Assembly (NCBI GenBank): GCA_903881515.1
Contig: CAIRTN010000258.1
Span: 1-44,759, forward strand
Length of the DNA: 44,759 nt
Direction of reading: 5' to 3'
From: an uncultured Rhodospirillales bacterium
Lineage (GTDB): Bacteria; Pseudomonadota; Alphaproteobacteria; Acetobacterales; Acetobacteraceae
The notes under the pieces are model-generated. The model saw nothing but the letters and a program-made list of their open reading frames with translations. It made no database searches and was not told the DNA's origin. Each line of letters opens with the position of its first letter. The first letter of the stretch is position 1. Shown here piece by piece: positions 8,540 through 17,930 of the stretch. Position numbers and translations under genes: made by a program.

Positions 8540-9276
8540 CCGACCTTCTCCGCCGCGCCAACGGCCCGATCCTGATCGCGCTGCTGCTCGCACTCTGGCA
8601 ACTCGCCTTCAACCTCGTCGGCCGCGACGCACTGACCCCGCCCGCCGAGACCATCGCCTACACCTGGTACCTGCTCGGCACCGAAGCCTTCTGGCGCCAC
8701 ATCGCCGAAACCGGCACCGCCTTCCTGATCGCCCTGCTGCTGGCGATCCTGTTCGGCCTCGCACTCGGCCTGCAACTCGGCCTGCACCGCCTCTCCGGCC
8801 AGGTCGCCGAACCCCTGCTGCTGGCCGCGAACTCCGTGCCGAAAATCGCGCTCTACCCGATCGTGCTGCTGCTGTTCGGCATCGGCATGCCAGCCAAAAT
8901 CGCCTTCGGCGCCATCCACGGCATCGTGCCAGTAGCAATCTTCACCATGAGCGCCTGCCGCAACGTCGCCCCGGTGCATTACCGCACCGCCGCCGCCCTG
9001 CGCCTCAGCCGCTGGGACATGATTACCCACGTGCTGCTCCCCGCCGCCCTGCCCGAAATCTTCAGCGGCATCCGCATCGGCTTCTCACTCACCCTGATCG
9101 GCACCATCCTCGGCGAAATGTTCGGCTCCCAACGCGGCCTCGGCTACCTGCTGATGACCGCAATCGGCCTGCAGAACACACGCGTGATCATGTCAGTCAC
9201 CCTGTTGCTCGTCCTCTTCGCCACCTCGATCAGCGTCGCCCTTCTGGCCGCCGACCGCAGGCTGCGCCGAACCTAA
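8536..9276 (+). CDS. ABC transporter permease, second subunit
   Basis: The 246-aa membrane protein is paralogous in design to its upstream partner. Its EAA-type loop, YRTAAALRLSRWDMITHVLLPAALPEIFSGIRIGFS, sits at residues ~152-187. It is probably the second half of the translocation channel. Its stop codon overlaps the stop of the convergent hutC gene by 4 bp, and no terminator hairpin is seen there. The ATPase that would power this importer is missing from the window, so either one encoded elsewhere is shared or the system has been split. Confidence 0.88.
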   Translation: MTDLLRRANGPILIALLLALWQLAFNLVGRDALTPPAETIAYTWYLLGTEAFWRHIAETGTAFLIALLLAILFGLALGLQLGLHRLSGQVAEPLLLAANSVPKIALYPIVLLLFGIGMPAKIAFGAIHGIVPVAIFTMSACRNVAPVHYRTAAALRLSRWDMITHVLLPAALPEIFSGIRIGFSLTLIGTILGEMFGSQRGLGYLLMTAIGLQNTRVIMSVTLLLVLFATSISVALLAADRRLRRT

Positions 9277-9956
9277 CCGCCGGTGGGCGAGAACCGCCCG
9301 GCGAAACTGTGCCGCGCGCCGGGGTAGGTCATCGTGACATCGGTCACCAGCTTGCCGGCATGCCAGGTGCGCCGGCGCAGTTCCAGACAGGCGCCACCCA
9401 CCGGCATCGCCAGCAGGCCCGCCATCGCCGCGTCGGCCTCGCGCGCGCGGATGATATGCTCCGCCTCGCTCCACGGCGCGGTCTGCAACAGCCAGGAGCC
9501 CGGCGGCATCGCGGTGAAACTTTCATCGCGGGCATGCGGCACCTGCACCAGCGAGATCAGCCGGTCCTCCACCGCATAGGGCAGCTCGTCGATCCAGTGC
9601 CGGCACAGCACATGCAGCATCTTGCTGGCCGGCCGCTTTTCGCGCTTGAGGATCTCGTGCCGGTAGGACTGCCCCAGCCGCGCCGCCTCGTCGGCCAGGT
9701 TCTGGATCTCCATCATCGCCCGCTCGCCGCTGGGGGCGGCCACGAACGAACCGGCATGCCGCCGTCGCGAAACCAGCCCCGCGGCGGCGAGGCCGGAGAT
9801 CACTTTGTTCACCGTCATCCGCGAGCAGTTGTACTGCGCCATCAGCGCATGCTCCGACGGCACCCGCGTTCCCGGCTGCCAGGTGCCGGACAGAATCGCG
9901 CTTTCGATATCGGCGCGGATACGCTCGCCGGGCAGCCGGGGGGAGGGTTCGGTCAC
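9273..9956 (-). CDS. hutC: GntR-family histidine utilisation repressor HutC
   Basis: The 227-aa protein has an N-terminal winged helix (residues ~10-75, with PGTRVPSEHALMAQYNCSRMTVNKVISGLAAAGLVSRRRHAGSFV split here at the recognition helix) and a C-terminal UTRA effector domain. It is expected to repress the hut genes until urocanate binds. It starts at GTG 9956, overlapping the hutF stop by 4 bp (GTGA), so repressor and hutF are coupled. The predicted operator is at 11346-11363, upstream of hutF and hutH, which would make the repressor autoregulated. Confidence 0.9.
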   Translation of the reverse strand: MTEPSPRLPGERIRADIESAILSGTWQPGTRVPSEHALMAQYNCSRMTVNKVISGLAAAGLVSRRRHAGSFVAAPSGERAMMEIQNLADEAARLGQSYRHEILKREKRPASKMLHVLCRHWIDELPYAVEDRLISLVQVPHARDESFTAMPPGSWLLQTAPWSEAEHIIRAREADAAMAGLLAMPVGGACLELRRRTWHAGKLVTDVTMTYPGARHSFAGRFSPTGG

Positions 9957-11302
9957 AGGCTCATCAGGCGGTTCAGGGTTCTGCGGTAATCGCGCTCGAT
10001 CCGCTCGCGCGCGAAGTGCCTGCCATGCTGCACCACCTTCCGCCCGCGTCGCCAGACCGTGTCGGCACCAGCCGCACTGGCAAAGATCCAGCCATCCAGC
10101 CAGCCATCGCCGCTGCGTCCGATCAGCGACGGATGCGTGGTCTCCAGCGCCACCAGATCCGCCGATACCCCGACGGCAATGCCTGCCGTAGTCCCCAGCG
10201 CCGCGGCACCGCCCGCCAACGCGGCAGCGAACAGACTCCGCCCGGTGGTCGCACCCGCGCCGGCCAGCACATTGCGCCGCCGCGTCGTCAGTCGCTGCGA
10301 ATATTCGAGTTGCCGCAATTCCCCTGCGGCCGTGATCTGGATGTTGCTGTCGGTGCCGATGCCATAGCGCCCGCCAGCAGCGAGGTAGCCCACGCCCTCG
10401 AAAATCCCATCCCCCAGGCTCGCCTCGGTGATCGGGCACAGCCCCGCCACCGCGCCGCTATGGGCCAGCCCGGCGGTTTCCGCCGCGGTCATGTGGGTGG
10501 CATGCACCACGCACCAGCCGGCACCGAGACCGTGCTCCAATAACCACTGCACCGGCCGCGCCCCGCTCCAGGCCAGACAATCCTCCACCTCGCGCATCTG
10601 CTCGGCAGCATGGATATGCACCGGGCCGCCCTCGGCCAGCCCTACGGCATGCGCCAGTTGCTCCGGCGTGACCGCGCGCAGGCTGTGCGGCGCAGTGCCC
10701 AGCACCGCATCGGGCAAAGGTGCAAGCTGTGTCCTGGCACGTTCGATCAGGGCGGCATATCCGTCTGTGCTGTTGATGAACCGCCGCTGCCCCGGCGTCG
10801 CCGCGGCCCCGCCGAAATTGCCGTGCGCGTAGAGCACCGGCAGCAGGGTCAGCCCGATCCCCGTCGCCTCCGCCGCGGCGATGACCCGCCCGGCCATCTC
10901 GCCCGGATCGGCATAGGCGCGGCCATCAGGCTGATGATGCAGGTAGTGAAATTCCGCGACCCGGGTGAACCCGGCCTCCAGCATCTCGGCATAGGCCAAA
11001 GCCGCGATCGCCTCGACATCGTCGGCCGTCAGCGCGCCGAGGAAGCGGTACATCACTTCGCGCCAGGACCAGAAACTGTCCTCCGCCGTGCCGCGCACTT
11101 CCGCCAGCGCCGCCATGCCGCGCTGGAACGCATGGCTGTGCAGATTGGGCAGGCCGGGCAACCCGACCCCATGCCGTTCGCCGGCCGGCTCGGCATCAAC
11201 GGTGATCTCGGTGATGCAGCCATCGGTGATGTCGATCCGCACCCCGCGCGCCCAGCCCGCCGGCAGCAGCGCCTCGGCAAAAAACAGCGTGGATGCGGCC
11301 AT
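9953..11302 (-). CDS. hutF: Formimidoylglutamate deiminase HutF
   Basis: This 449-aa amidohydrolase converts N-formimidoyl-L-glutamate to N-formyl-L-glutamate and ammonia in the five-step histidine pathway. Metal-site and catalytic residues are visible: [12 protein letters not shown] (HxH near residue 58), HIHAAEQ, HATHMT and GTDSNIQ. ATG 11302 is preferred to the in-frame ATG at 11323, because GGGGGA lies 4 bp upstream of it. It diverges from hutH across an 80-bp promoter region. The next enzyme of this route, HutG, is not in the window. Confidence 0.92.
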   Translation of the reverse strand: MAASTLFFAEALLPAGWARGVRIDITDGCITEITVDAEPAGERHGVGLPGLPNLHSHAFQRGMAALAEVRGTAEDSFWSWREVMYRFLGALTADDVEAIAALAYAEMLEAGFTRVAEFHYLHHQPDGRAYADPGEMAGRVIAAAEATGIGLTLLPVLYAHGNFGGAAATPGQRRFINSTDGYAALIERARTQLAPLPDAVLGTAPHSLRAVTPEQLAHAVGLAEGGPVHIHAAEQMREVEDCLAWSGARPVQWLLEHGLGAGWCVVHATHMTAAETAGLAHSGAVAGLCPITEASLGDGIFEGVGYLAAGGRYGIGTDSNIQITAAGELRQLEYSQRLTTRRRNVLAGAGATTGRSLFAAALAGGAAALGTTAGIAVGVSADLVALETTHPSLIGRSGDGWLDGWIFASAAGADTVWRRGRKVVQHGRHFARERIERDYRRTLNRLMSL

Positions 11303-11323
11303 CGTGTCCCCCGATTTCGGCAC

Positions 11324-11382
11324 TGGACATTATCGCGGGGCGGCATTTATGTATAGACATAAAGCCGCAAGGGGAACACGCC
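11324..11382. promoter_or_regulatory. Divergent hutF/hutH promoter region
   Basis: This 59-bp stretch upstream of hutH holds a possible -35 (TGGACA, 11324-11329), an AT-rich -10 candidate around 11348-11358 coinciding with the HutC operator, and a ribosome-binding AAGGGGA just before hutH. The -10 assignment is approximate. Confidence 0.5.
11346..11363. promoter_or_regulatory. Predicted HutC operator
   Basis: TTTATGT-ATAG-ACATAAA is a perfect inverted repeat with a 4-bp centre. The core GTATAGAC fits GT-N-TA-N-AC, the consensus described for the HutC subfamily of GntR repressors. It lies between the divergent hutF and hutH starts and overlaps the likely -10, so binding should block hutH and probably hutF-hutC. 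Confidence 0.8.
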
Positions 11383-12918
11383 ATGCATGTCCTCACACCA
11401 GGACAAACCAGGCTGGCCGACTGGCGCGCGATCTGGCGCGGCGCGGTGCCGGCGCTCGATCCCGCCTGCCGCCCCGGCATCGCCGCCGGCGCCGACGCGG
11501 TGGCCGCGATCCTGGCGCGCGACGAGCCGGTCTATGGCATCAACACCGGCTTCGGAAAGCTCGCCAGCATCCGCATCGGCGCCGACGATCTGGAAGCCCT
11601 GCAACGCAACATCGTGCTGTCGCATGCCGCCGGCGTCGGAGCGCCGATGCCCGTGAAGGTGGCGCGGCTGATGATGGCGCTCAAACTTGCCAGTCTGGCA
11701 CAAGGGGTTTCCGGCATCCGCCCGGCGACGCTCGAGATGCTGGAGACAATGCTGCAACGCGACCTCATCCCGGTCATCCCCGCGCAGGGCTCGGTGGGCG
11801 CCTCCGGCGATCTGGCGCCGCTGTCGCACATGACCGCGGCAATGATCGGCGTCGGCGAGATCATCGCCAATGGCGTCACCGGCCCCGCCGCCGAAATCCT
11901 GTCGGCCCATGGCCTGTCGCCCATCACGCTCGGCCCCAAGGAAGGCCTGGCACTGCTGAACGGCACCCAGTTCTCCACCGCCTACGCCCTGGCCGGCCTG
12001 TTCGAGGCCGAGGCCTTGCTCGGCGCCGCCCTGGTCACCGGCGCGCTCGCCACCGACGCCGCACGCGGCTCGGATACCCCGTTCGACCCCCGCATCCACG
12101 CTGTCCGCCGCCATCGCGGTCAGGCCGAAGTCGCCGTCACCCTGCGCGCCCTGATGGCCGGCAGCGCCATCCGCGCCTCGCACCTCACCGCCGACGAGCG
12201 GGTGCAGGACCCCTATTGCCTGCGCTGTCAGCCGCAGGTGATGGGCGCGGTGCTCGACCTCTTGCGGCAGGCCGCAACCACGCTGGAAACCGAAGCCGCG
12301 GGGGTCACCGACAATCCGTTGATCTTCACCCGCGGCGGCACCGCCGAGGCGCTGTCGGGCGGAAACTTCCACGCCGAGCCGGTCGCCTTCGCCGCCGACA
12401 TGATCGCGATGGCGCTGTGCGAAATCGGCTCGCTCGCCGAGCGCCGCATCGCCATGCTGATCGACCCCGCATTGTCCGGCCTGCCGGCGTTCCTCACCCC
12501 ACGCCCCGGCCTGCATTCCGGCTTCATGATCCCCCAGGTCACCGCCGCCGCCCTGGTCTCCGAAAACAAACAGCGCGCCATGCCCGCCAGCGTCGATTCC
12601 ATCCCCACCTCGGCCAATCAGGAAGACCACGTCTCGATGGCCGCGCACGGCGCCCGCCGCCTGCTCGACATGGCCGCCAACACCGCCGCCGTGCTCGGCA
12701 TCGAATACCTCGCCACCGCCCAGGCCTGCGACTTCCACGCCCCCCTGCTGTCCTCCCCCCCGCTCGAAGCCGCCCGCGCCCTGCTGCGCGGCGCCGTGCC
12801 GCATCTGGACGAGGACCGCTACTTCGCCCCCGACATCGCCGCCGCCACCGCCCTGCTCCCCAGCCTCGCCCTTGCCATCGCCCCGCTCACCCTGCCGCTG
12901 CTCGACCCGGACGTATAA
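11383..12918 (+). CDS. hutH: Histidine ammonia-lyase
   Basis: The 511-aa enzyme deaminates L-histidine to urocanate, the first step of histidine breakdown. The Ala-Ser-Gly triad that cyclises into the MIO electrophile is in [14 protein letters not shown] (near residue 140). Other family blocks are [10 protein letters not shown] near residue 50, TDNPLIF, and NQEDHVSM near the C-terminus. Length is normal. ATG 11383 is preceded by AAGGGGA. The gene is followed by a hairpin-rich 243-bp gap before hutU, unusual for hut genes, which are normally tightly packed. Confidence 0.96.
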   Translation: MHVLTPGQTRLADWRAIWRGAVPALDPACRPGIAAGADAVAAILARDEPVYGINTGFGKLASIRIGADDLEALQRNIVLSHAAGVGAPMPVKVARLMMALKLASLAQGVSGIRPATLEMLETMLQRDLIPVIPAQGSVGASGDLAPLSHMTAAMIGVGEIIANGVTGPAAEILSAHGLSPITLGPKEGLALLNGTQFSTAYALAGLFEAEALLGAALVTGALATDAARGSDTPFDPRIHAVRRHRGQAEVAVTLRALMAGSAIRASHLTADERVQDPYCLRCQPQVMGAVLDLLRQAATTLETEAAGVTDNPLIFTRGGTAEALSGGNFHAEPVAFAADMIAMALCEIGSLAERRIAMLIDPALSGLPAFLTPRPGLHSGFMIPQVTAAALVSENKQRAMPASVDSIPTSANQEDHVSMAAHGARRLLDMAANTAAVLGIEYLATAQACDFHAPLLSSPPLEAARALLRGAVPHLDEDRYFAPDIAAATALLPSLALAIAPLTLPLLDPDV

Positions 12919-12961
12919 GGATGCTGGAACCCGACGAAAGCCAGGCAAGCGGCAGCAAGCA

Positions 12962-12985
12962 GTCGCTTTTTTGTAAAAAAGCGAC
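12962..12985. terminator. T-tract/A-tract hairpin after hutH
   Basis: GTCGCTTTTTT (12962-12972) and AAAAAAGCGAC (12975-12985) form a perfect 11-bp stem with a 2-nt loop, followed by GCAAAAAACTT. It belongs to the dispersed GCAAAAA hairpin family seen at three other loci here. It could attenuate read-through from hutH into hutU. Confidence 0.6.
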
Positions 12986-13071
12986 GCAAAAAACTTCCTC
13001 TTTCCGCAATTCACACCGCTCGCCCTCCAAGACGAAGCGCTTGTGCAAGCGGAGAGAATAAAGTTTTTTTG

Positions 13072-13095
13072 CTTCTTTTTGTTCACAAAAAGAAG
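13072..13095. terminator. T-tract/A-tract hairpin before hutU
   Basis: CTTCTTTTTGT (13072-13082) and ACAAAAAGAAG (13085-13095) form a perfect 11-bp stem, preceded by AAGTTTTTTTG in inverted orientation to the copy at 12962. The two copies make a larger imperfect inverted repeat around GC-rich spacer DNA. The remaining part of the 243-bp hutH-hutU gap shows no gene. Confidence 0.6.
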
Positions 13096-13161
13096 AACTT
13101 ACCTTCCTCTTGCCTGACTTGCTCGCCTAGCCTTTCAACGACGCGCCAAAGGACCAAGCCG

Positions 13162-14826
13162 GTGACCCGTATCGACAACATGCGCACCATCCGCGCCCCG
13201 CGCGGCCCCGAGCTTTCGGCGAAATCCTGGCTCACCGAGGCGCCGCTCAGGATGCTGATGAACAACCTCGACCCCGACGTTGCCGAGCGCCCGGGCGAGC
13301 TCGTCGTCTACGGCGGCATTGGCCGGGCGGCGCGGGATTGGGAAAGCTTCGATCGCATTGTGCACGCCCTGCGCCGTCTCGAAGCCGACGAAACCCTGCT
13401 GGTGCAATCCGGCAAACCGGTCGGCGTGTTCCGCACCCATGCCGACGCGCCGCGCGTGCTGATCGCCAACTCCAACCTGGTGCCGCATTGGGCCACCTGG
13501 GAGCATTTCAACGAGCTCGATCGCAAGGGCCTGATGATGTACGGCCAGATGACGGCCGGCTCCTGGATCTATATCGGCGCCCAGGGCATCGTACAGGGCA
13601 CCTACGAGACCTTCGTCGAAGCCGGCCGGCAGCACTACAATGGCGACCTCTCCGGCCGCTGGATTCTCACCGCCGGGCTCGGCGGCATGGGTGGCGCGCA
13701 ACCCCTCGCCGCGGTGATGGCCGGCGCCTCCTGCCTCGCCATCGAATGCCAGCCCAGCCGGATCGAAATGCGGCTGCGCACCGGCTACCTCGACTGCACC
13801 ACCACCGATCTCGACGAAGCGCTGGCGATGATCGCGGCCTCCTGCCGCGCGAAAAAGCCAACCTCCATCGGCCTGCTCGGCAACGCCGCCGAAATCCTGC
13901 CCGAACTGCTCCGCCGCGGGGTGCGGCCGGACATGCTGACCGACCAGACCTCGGCGCACGACCCGATCAACGGCTATCTGCCGCGCGGCTGGACCATCGC
14001 CGAATGGCAGGAACGCCGAGAGCGCGATCCCAAATCCGTCGAGAAAGCCGCCCGCGCCTCGATGGCCTCGCATGTCCGCGCCATGCTGGACTTCTACCAC
14101 CTCGGCGTGCCCACGCTCGACTACGGCAACAACATCCGCCAGATGGCGAAGGAGGAAGGCGTCGCCGACGCGTTCGACTTCCCCGGCTTCGTGCCCGCCT
14201 ATATCCGCCCGCTGTTCTGCCGCGGCGTCGGCCCGTTCCGCTGGGTGGCGCTGTCGGGCGACCCCGAGGACATCTACCGCACCGATGCCAAGGTAAAGGA
14301 ACTGCTGCCCGACAACCGGCATTTGCACAACTGGCTCGACATGGCGCGCGAACGCATCCACTTCCAAGGCCTGCCGGCACGGATCTGCTGGGTCGGCCTC
14401 GGCGACCGCCACCGCCTCGGCCTGGCCTTCAACGAAATGGTGGCCAACGGCGAACTGAAAGCCCCCATCGTCATCGGCCGCGACCACCTCGACAGCGGCT
14501 CCGTCGCCTCGCCGAACCGCGAAACCGAAGCCATGCGCGACGGGTCGGACGCCGTGTCGGACTGGCCCTTGCTCAACGCGCTGCTCAACTGCGCCTCCGG
14601 CGCCACCTGGGTCTCGCTCCACCACGGCGGCGGCGTCGGCATGGGCTTCTCCCAACACGCCGGCATGGTCATCGTCTGCGACGGCACCGAAGCCGCTTCC
14701 CAACGCATCGGCCGCGTGCTGTGGAACGACCCCGCCACCGGCGTCATGCGCCACGCCGATGCCGGGTATCCCGACGCGCTTGCTTGCGCGCGGGAGCATG
14801 GGCTCGACCTTCCGGGGATTCTTTAA
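13162..14826 (+). CDS. hutU: Urocanate hydratase
   Basis: The 554-aa enzyme hydrates urocanate to imidazolonepropionate with tightly bound NAD+. Family hallmarks include the N-terminal [11 protein letters not shown], the NAD-binding [20 protein letters not shown] (residues ~167-186), [32 protein letters not shown] with the conserved cysteine near residue 410, and [11 protein letters not shown]. Length matches the family. GTG 13162 is chosen because AAAGGA lies 8 bp upstream; ATG 13180 is the alternative. No HutC-type site is seen directly upstream, so expression may depend on transcription passing through the hairpins after hutH. Confidence 0.95.
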   Translation: MTRIDNMRTIRAPRGPELSAKSWLTEAPLRMLMNNLDPDVAERPGELVVYGGIGRAARDWESFDRIVHALRRLEADETLLVQSGKPVGVFRTHADAPRVLIANSNLVPHWATWEHFNELDRKGLMMYGQMTAGSWIYIGAQGIVQGTYETFVEAGRQHYNGDLSGRWILTAGLGGMGGAQPLAAVMAGASCLAIECQPSRIEMRLRTGYLDCTTTDLDEALAMIAASCRAKKPTSIGLLGNAAEILPELLRRGVRPDMLTDQTSAHDPINGYLPRGWTIAEWQERRERDPKSVEKAARASMASHVRAMLDFYHLGVPTLDYGNNIRQMAKEEGVADAFDFPGFVPAYIRPLFCRGVGPFRWVALSGDPEDIYRTDAKVKELLPDNRHLHNWLDMARERIHFQGLPARICWVGLGDRHRLGLAFNEMVANGELKAPIVIGRDHLDSGSVASPNRETEAMRDGSDAVSDWPLLNALLNCASGATWVSLHHGGGVGMGFSQHAGMVIVCDGTEAASQRIGRVLWNDPATGVMRHADAGYPDALACAREHGLDLPGIL

Positions 14827-14833
14827 GGCAAGG

Positions 14834-14879
14834 CCAGAGGCTCTGCCTCTGGACTCCGCCAAAGGCCGAGGGCCTTTGG
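14834..14879 (+). repeat. Tandem hairpin pair after hutU
   Basis: CCAGAGG/CCTCTGG (14834-14852, 5-nt loop) is followed by CCAAAGGCC/GGCCTTTGG (14859-14879, 3-nt loop). Tandem hairpins of this design are familiar to me from Acetobacteraceae intergenic DNA; that is recollection, not a search. It probably marks the hutU transcript end. Confidence 0.6.
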
Positions 14880-14974
14880 AAACCCATTCACATAGCTGGA
14901 TTGCGTGAATTGCATTCCAGCGGAAAAACATTGAGGTTAGTTATTCGGCCTTCAACAGGAAAAGGCCGACCCCA

Positions 14975-15400
14975 GTGAACAGCAACCCTCTCGCAGCGAA
15001 CGACCCGATCGTGCGCATGATGCGGGACAGTTGCGCCCGGTTCACCCACACCGCAGAAAATGCCGGTGTGCTCGCCCCCATCCTGCTCCTGCTCGCCGAA
15101 GCCTTCGCCCTGCTGTTCGGCAAACTCGAAAACATCTTCCTGCTCTGGCGCGCCGGCGACCTGCCGCCTCCGGCCCCGAAACCCATCCGCGCCCCGCGCG
15201 CCCGTACCCGTCATAGCCGCCGCTCAGGCCAGCGCCGTACCCGCAGCCGTACGCCCGCATTGCGTCCGCGCCGCGCCCGCACCGTCTACCAGCGCCCCCG
15301 CGCGATCACGCTGCACCCCAGCGCCCCAACCCGCCGCATCGACCGCTACCCCAAGCAATCGCCCTGGAACGGCCTCGATTCCGCGTCGCGAACCCGCGCC
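14975..15400 (+). CDS. Small Arg/Pro-rich protein, paralogue 2 (3' end unresolved)
   Basis: GTG 14975 follows AGGAAAAGG. The first ~55 residues are helical and end in LFGKLENIFLLWRAGDLPPPAP, matching the block in the protein at 2359. A strongly basic tract follows (RARTRHSRRSGQRRTRSRT) and a Pro-rich tail. As with paralogue 1, the frame has no stop before it runs antisense into the next convergent gene, which ends at 15401; the in-frame stop is only at 16429. A hairpin CGGCCTT/AAGGCCG (14946-14968) places part of the ribosome-binding site in its loop. The function is unknown; the basic tail could bind nucleic acid, but nothing proves it. Confidence 0.5.
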
Positions 15401-16321
15401 CTATTTGTTCCGATATCCGAACGAACGTTGAATCCGCCCCAGGATATGCTCCCCCGCCGGCACCACCTCGTAATTGCTCTCCGCGGCGCTGACCCCGAAC
15501 GCGCCGGGGTCCACCGGGGCCATATAATCGGGGTCGTAGAACGTCGCGATCGAGAACCGTTCCCGGCCGGACCGGTTGACCACCCGATGCGGGGTCGAGG
15601 CGTAGCGGTCATTGGTCCAGCGCCCCAGCAGGTCGCCGACATTGATCACCAGCGTGCCGGGGATGGGCGGCGCGGGGATCCAGGTTTTGCTGCTGCGTTC
15701 TTCGACCTCGAGGCCCCCGTTATCGTCCTGCCACAGCAGGGTGATGCAGCCGAAATCGGTATGCGGCGCCAGGCCGAACTGCGCCGCGTCGGCCATCGGC
15801 GGCTGCGGCGGGTAGTAGATGATCTGCGTGCGTTGCAGCCGCTTGCGGTACTTGTCGACGAAGAAATCCTCCGCCGCGCCGAGGGACACCGCGACTGCGC
15901 GCAGCAGGCCGGCGCCGCAGACGCCCATTGCTTCGTAATAGGCCGACAGCGCGGCGCGGAACTCCGGCTGTTCCGGCCAGTTGTTTGGCCCGCGCAGTGC
16001 CTGTCCGGCCAGCACGTCCGGGTCGTCCTCGGCAAGTTCCAGGCCCATGCTGTAGAATTCCTTGTAGTCCGGCTTCTCCGCCCCGTACATCAGCGCGTCG
16101 CCCAGCGCGTTGAAGCCGCGATGGCGCATGTTGACCTTGACCTTGCGCTTCTCTTCCAGCGGCTGACGGAAGAACCATTTCGCCTGATCCAGCGCACCCT
16201 GGATCACCGCATCGGGCACGCCGTGATTGCGCACGTAGAAGAATCCGTTGGTGAGGCAGGCACTGTTGATCTGTCGCGCCACTTCGGCCTGCGAGGCAGA
16301 CAGATCGATGATGGGGAGCAT
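15401..16321 (-). CDS. 2-oxoglutarate/Fe(II)-dependent oxygenase, isopenicillin N synthase family
   Basis: This 306-aa cytoplasmic enzyme has the non-haem iron facial triad: H and D in APHTDFG (near residue 184) and H in STPHRVVN (near residue 242), then the 2-oxoglutarate-binding RSGRERFSI. The N-terminal DIOX_N domain (PIIDLS...GFFYVRNHGVP) is intact. A strong AGGAGG precedes ATG 16321. It faces an amino-acid ABC transporter across a 104-bp divergent promoter region, so it may hydroxylate or oxidise the imported compound (inference). Family members act on amino acids, flavonoids, gibberellins or peptides; the substrate is unknown. Confidence 0.88.
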   Translation of the reverse strand: MLPIIDLSASQAEVARQINSACLTNGFFYVRNHGVPDAVIQGALDQAKWFFRQPLEEKRKVKVNMRHRGFNALGDALMYGAEKPDYKEFYSMGLELAEDDPDVLAGQALRGPNNWPEQPEFRAALSAYYEAMGVCGAGLLRAVAVSLGAAEDFFVDKYRKRLQRTQIIYYPPQPPMADAAQFGLAPHTDFGCITLLWQDDNGGLEVEERSSKTWIPAPPIPGTLVINVGDLLGRWTNDRYASTPHRVVNRSGRERFSIATFYDPDYMAPVDPGAFGVSAAESNYEVVPAGEHILGRIQRSFGYRNK

Positions 16322-16425
16322 GCTTGCCTCCTGAAATGGCGCATTTGCCTAGACAAAATCGTTGCAAGCCGACACGTTTGCGTCAAGATGCCCGCCGGTT
16401 CGACCGACATATTGAGGAGTTTTGC

Positions 16426-17256
16426 ATGACGAATATCACGCGCCGTCAGGCGCTTGCCGCCGGCGGGATCGCCGCCGCGGGCCTGATCTCCCCCGCCCGC
16501 GCCGCCGACGACGTGCTGGCCAAGGTCAAGGCCGCCGGCGTGCTGAAAGTGGGCACCGAGACCGAATTCGCCCCGTTCGACTTCATCGAGGGCGGCAAGG
16601 CGGTTGGCTTCAACTACGACCTGCTGGCCGAAGTGGCCAAGGAACTGGCGATCAAGATCGAATACGTCGCCCTGCCGTGGGAGAGCGTGATCCCCGGGCT
16701 CGACGCCAACAAGTTCGACATGGTCAGCGGCCCGGCCACCATCACCAAGGCCCGCAGCGCGCGTTATCGCTTCTGCCTGCCGATCGCGGACGCCACCTGC
16801 GCGCTGATCAAGAAGGCGTCTGACAAGTCGCTGATGAAGCCGGCCGACATTGCCGGCAAGGCCGTGGGTTCGGGCAAGGCGACCTCGCAGCTTGAACAGT
16901 TGAAGAAGTTCAGCGCCACGCTGGCCAAGCCGGTGACCATCCGCGAATACCCCGATTTCAGCGCCGCCTATGCCGATCTCGCGGCCGGGCGCATTGCGGC
17001 GGTTGCCAACTCGCTGCCGAATATCGGCGCCCTGGCGGCGAAGCGGAAGGAATTCGGCCTGGTGCTGCCGCCGTTCGGCGAGAAGAGCTATTTCGGCTAC
17101 TTTGCCCGCAAGGAAGCGGCGAGCAACACGCTGATGGACGCCGTGGACAACGCGATCCGCAAGATCAAGAAGGACGGCCGCATGGCGAAACTGGACCAGA
17201 AGTGGTTCGGCACCGTGTTCGACACGCCCGATTTCGTGCCCGAACCCCTCGTCTGA
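16426..17256 (+). CDS. Polar amino-acid ABC transporter substrate-binding protein (family 3)
   Basis: The 276-aa protein has a twin-arginine-like leader (NITRRQALAAGGIAAAGLISPARA) and a mature part beginning near residue 26. The family 3 signature GVLKVGTETEFAPFDFIEGGKAVGFNYDL-type region lies at residues ~38-65; the usual Arg for the ligand carboxylate may be in the KARSARYRF region. ATG 16426 has TGAGGAG 7 bp upstream. It is the first gene of a full four-gene importer. Which polar amino acid or opine it binds cannot be read from sequence. Confidence 0.88.
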   Translation: MTNITRRQALAAGGIAAAGLISPARAADDVLAKVKAAGVLKVGTETEFAPFDFIEGGKAVGFNYDLLAEVAKELAIKIEYVALPWESVIPGLDANKFDMVSGPATITKARSARYRFCLPIADATCALIKKASDKSLMKPADIAGKAVGSGKATSQLEQLKKFSATLAKPVTIREYPDFSAAYADLAAGRIAAVANSLPNIGALAAKRKEFGLVLPPFGEKSYFGYFARKEAASNTLMDAVDNAIRKIKKDGRMAKLDQKWFGTVFDTPDFVPEPLV

Positions 17257-17288
17257 GACGCGGTACGGGTCTTGCTGATTAACGCCGC

Positions 17289-17930
17289 ATGACCTGGGAG
17301 CTTGTTGTTCTGCTGGGCTGGGGCGCGGTGATGACCGCCGCACTTTCCATCGTGTCGATCACGGTGGGCCTGGCGATTGGTGTGCTGATTTGCGCGGCGT
17401 CGCTCTCACGGGTGGCGCCGCTCAAATGGTTCGGCCGGGTCTATGTCAGCTTCTTCCGCGGCGTGCCGCTGCTGGTGCTGCTGCTGCTGATCTATCACGT
17501 GCTGCCGCAACTCGGGCTGGATGTGCCCGGCGTGGTCGCCGCGCTGATTGGGCTGACGCTGTGCACTTCGGCCTACCAGGCCGAAACATTGCGCGGCGGC
17601 TTCGTGAATGTCGCGCCGGGGCTGATGGAAGCCGGGCGCATGGTCGGCCTGAATGCGCGGCAGATCCTGCTGCGGATCCGCGCACCGATCGCGCTGCGGC
17701 TGACGCTGCCGGCGCTGGTGAACGAGGCGATCATGATCCTGAAGGCCTCGTCGCTGGTGTCGGTCGTCGGTGTCGGCGATCTGACGCGCACGGCGCAGAA
17801 TCTGGCCTCCAGCACGTTTCTGCCGCTGGAGATGTTCGCGGTGGCCGGGGCGTATTACCTGCTGCTGAACATCGTCGTCGGTTATGGCGGCAGCGGGCTG
17901 GGGCGGCTGTTGGGGCTGCGGCCGGCATGA
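17289..17930 (+). CDS. Amino-acid ABC transporter permease 1
   Basis: The 213-aa membrane protein is of the HisM/GltJ type. It has the family's FFRGVPLLVLLLLIYHVLP (residues ~56-74), YQAETLRGGFVNV, and the EAA loop EAGRMVGLNARQILLRIRAPIALRLTLPA (residues ~115-143). It overlaps the next permease by 4 bp (ATGA). It should pair with that permease to form the channel. Confidence 0.92.
   Translation: MTWELVVLLGWGAVMTAALSIVSITVGLAIGVLICAASLSRVAPLKWFGRVYVSFFRGVPLLVLLLLIYHVLPQLGLDVPGVVAALIGLTLCTSAYQAETLRGGFVNVAPGLMEAGRMVGLNARQILLRIRAPIALRLTLPALVNEAIMILKASSLVSVVGVGDLTRTAQNLASSTFLPLEMFAVAGAYYLLLNIVVGYGGSGLGRLLGLRPA

Noticed and set aside
11088-13061. 657-aa plus-strand frame across hutF and hutH
   Set aside because: Arg/Pro/His-rich shadow of hutF (antisense) and hutH (other frame), with no family features.
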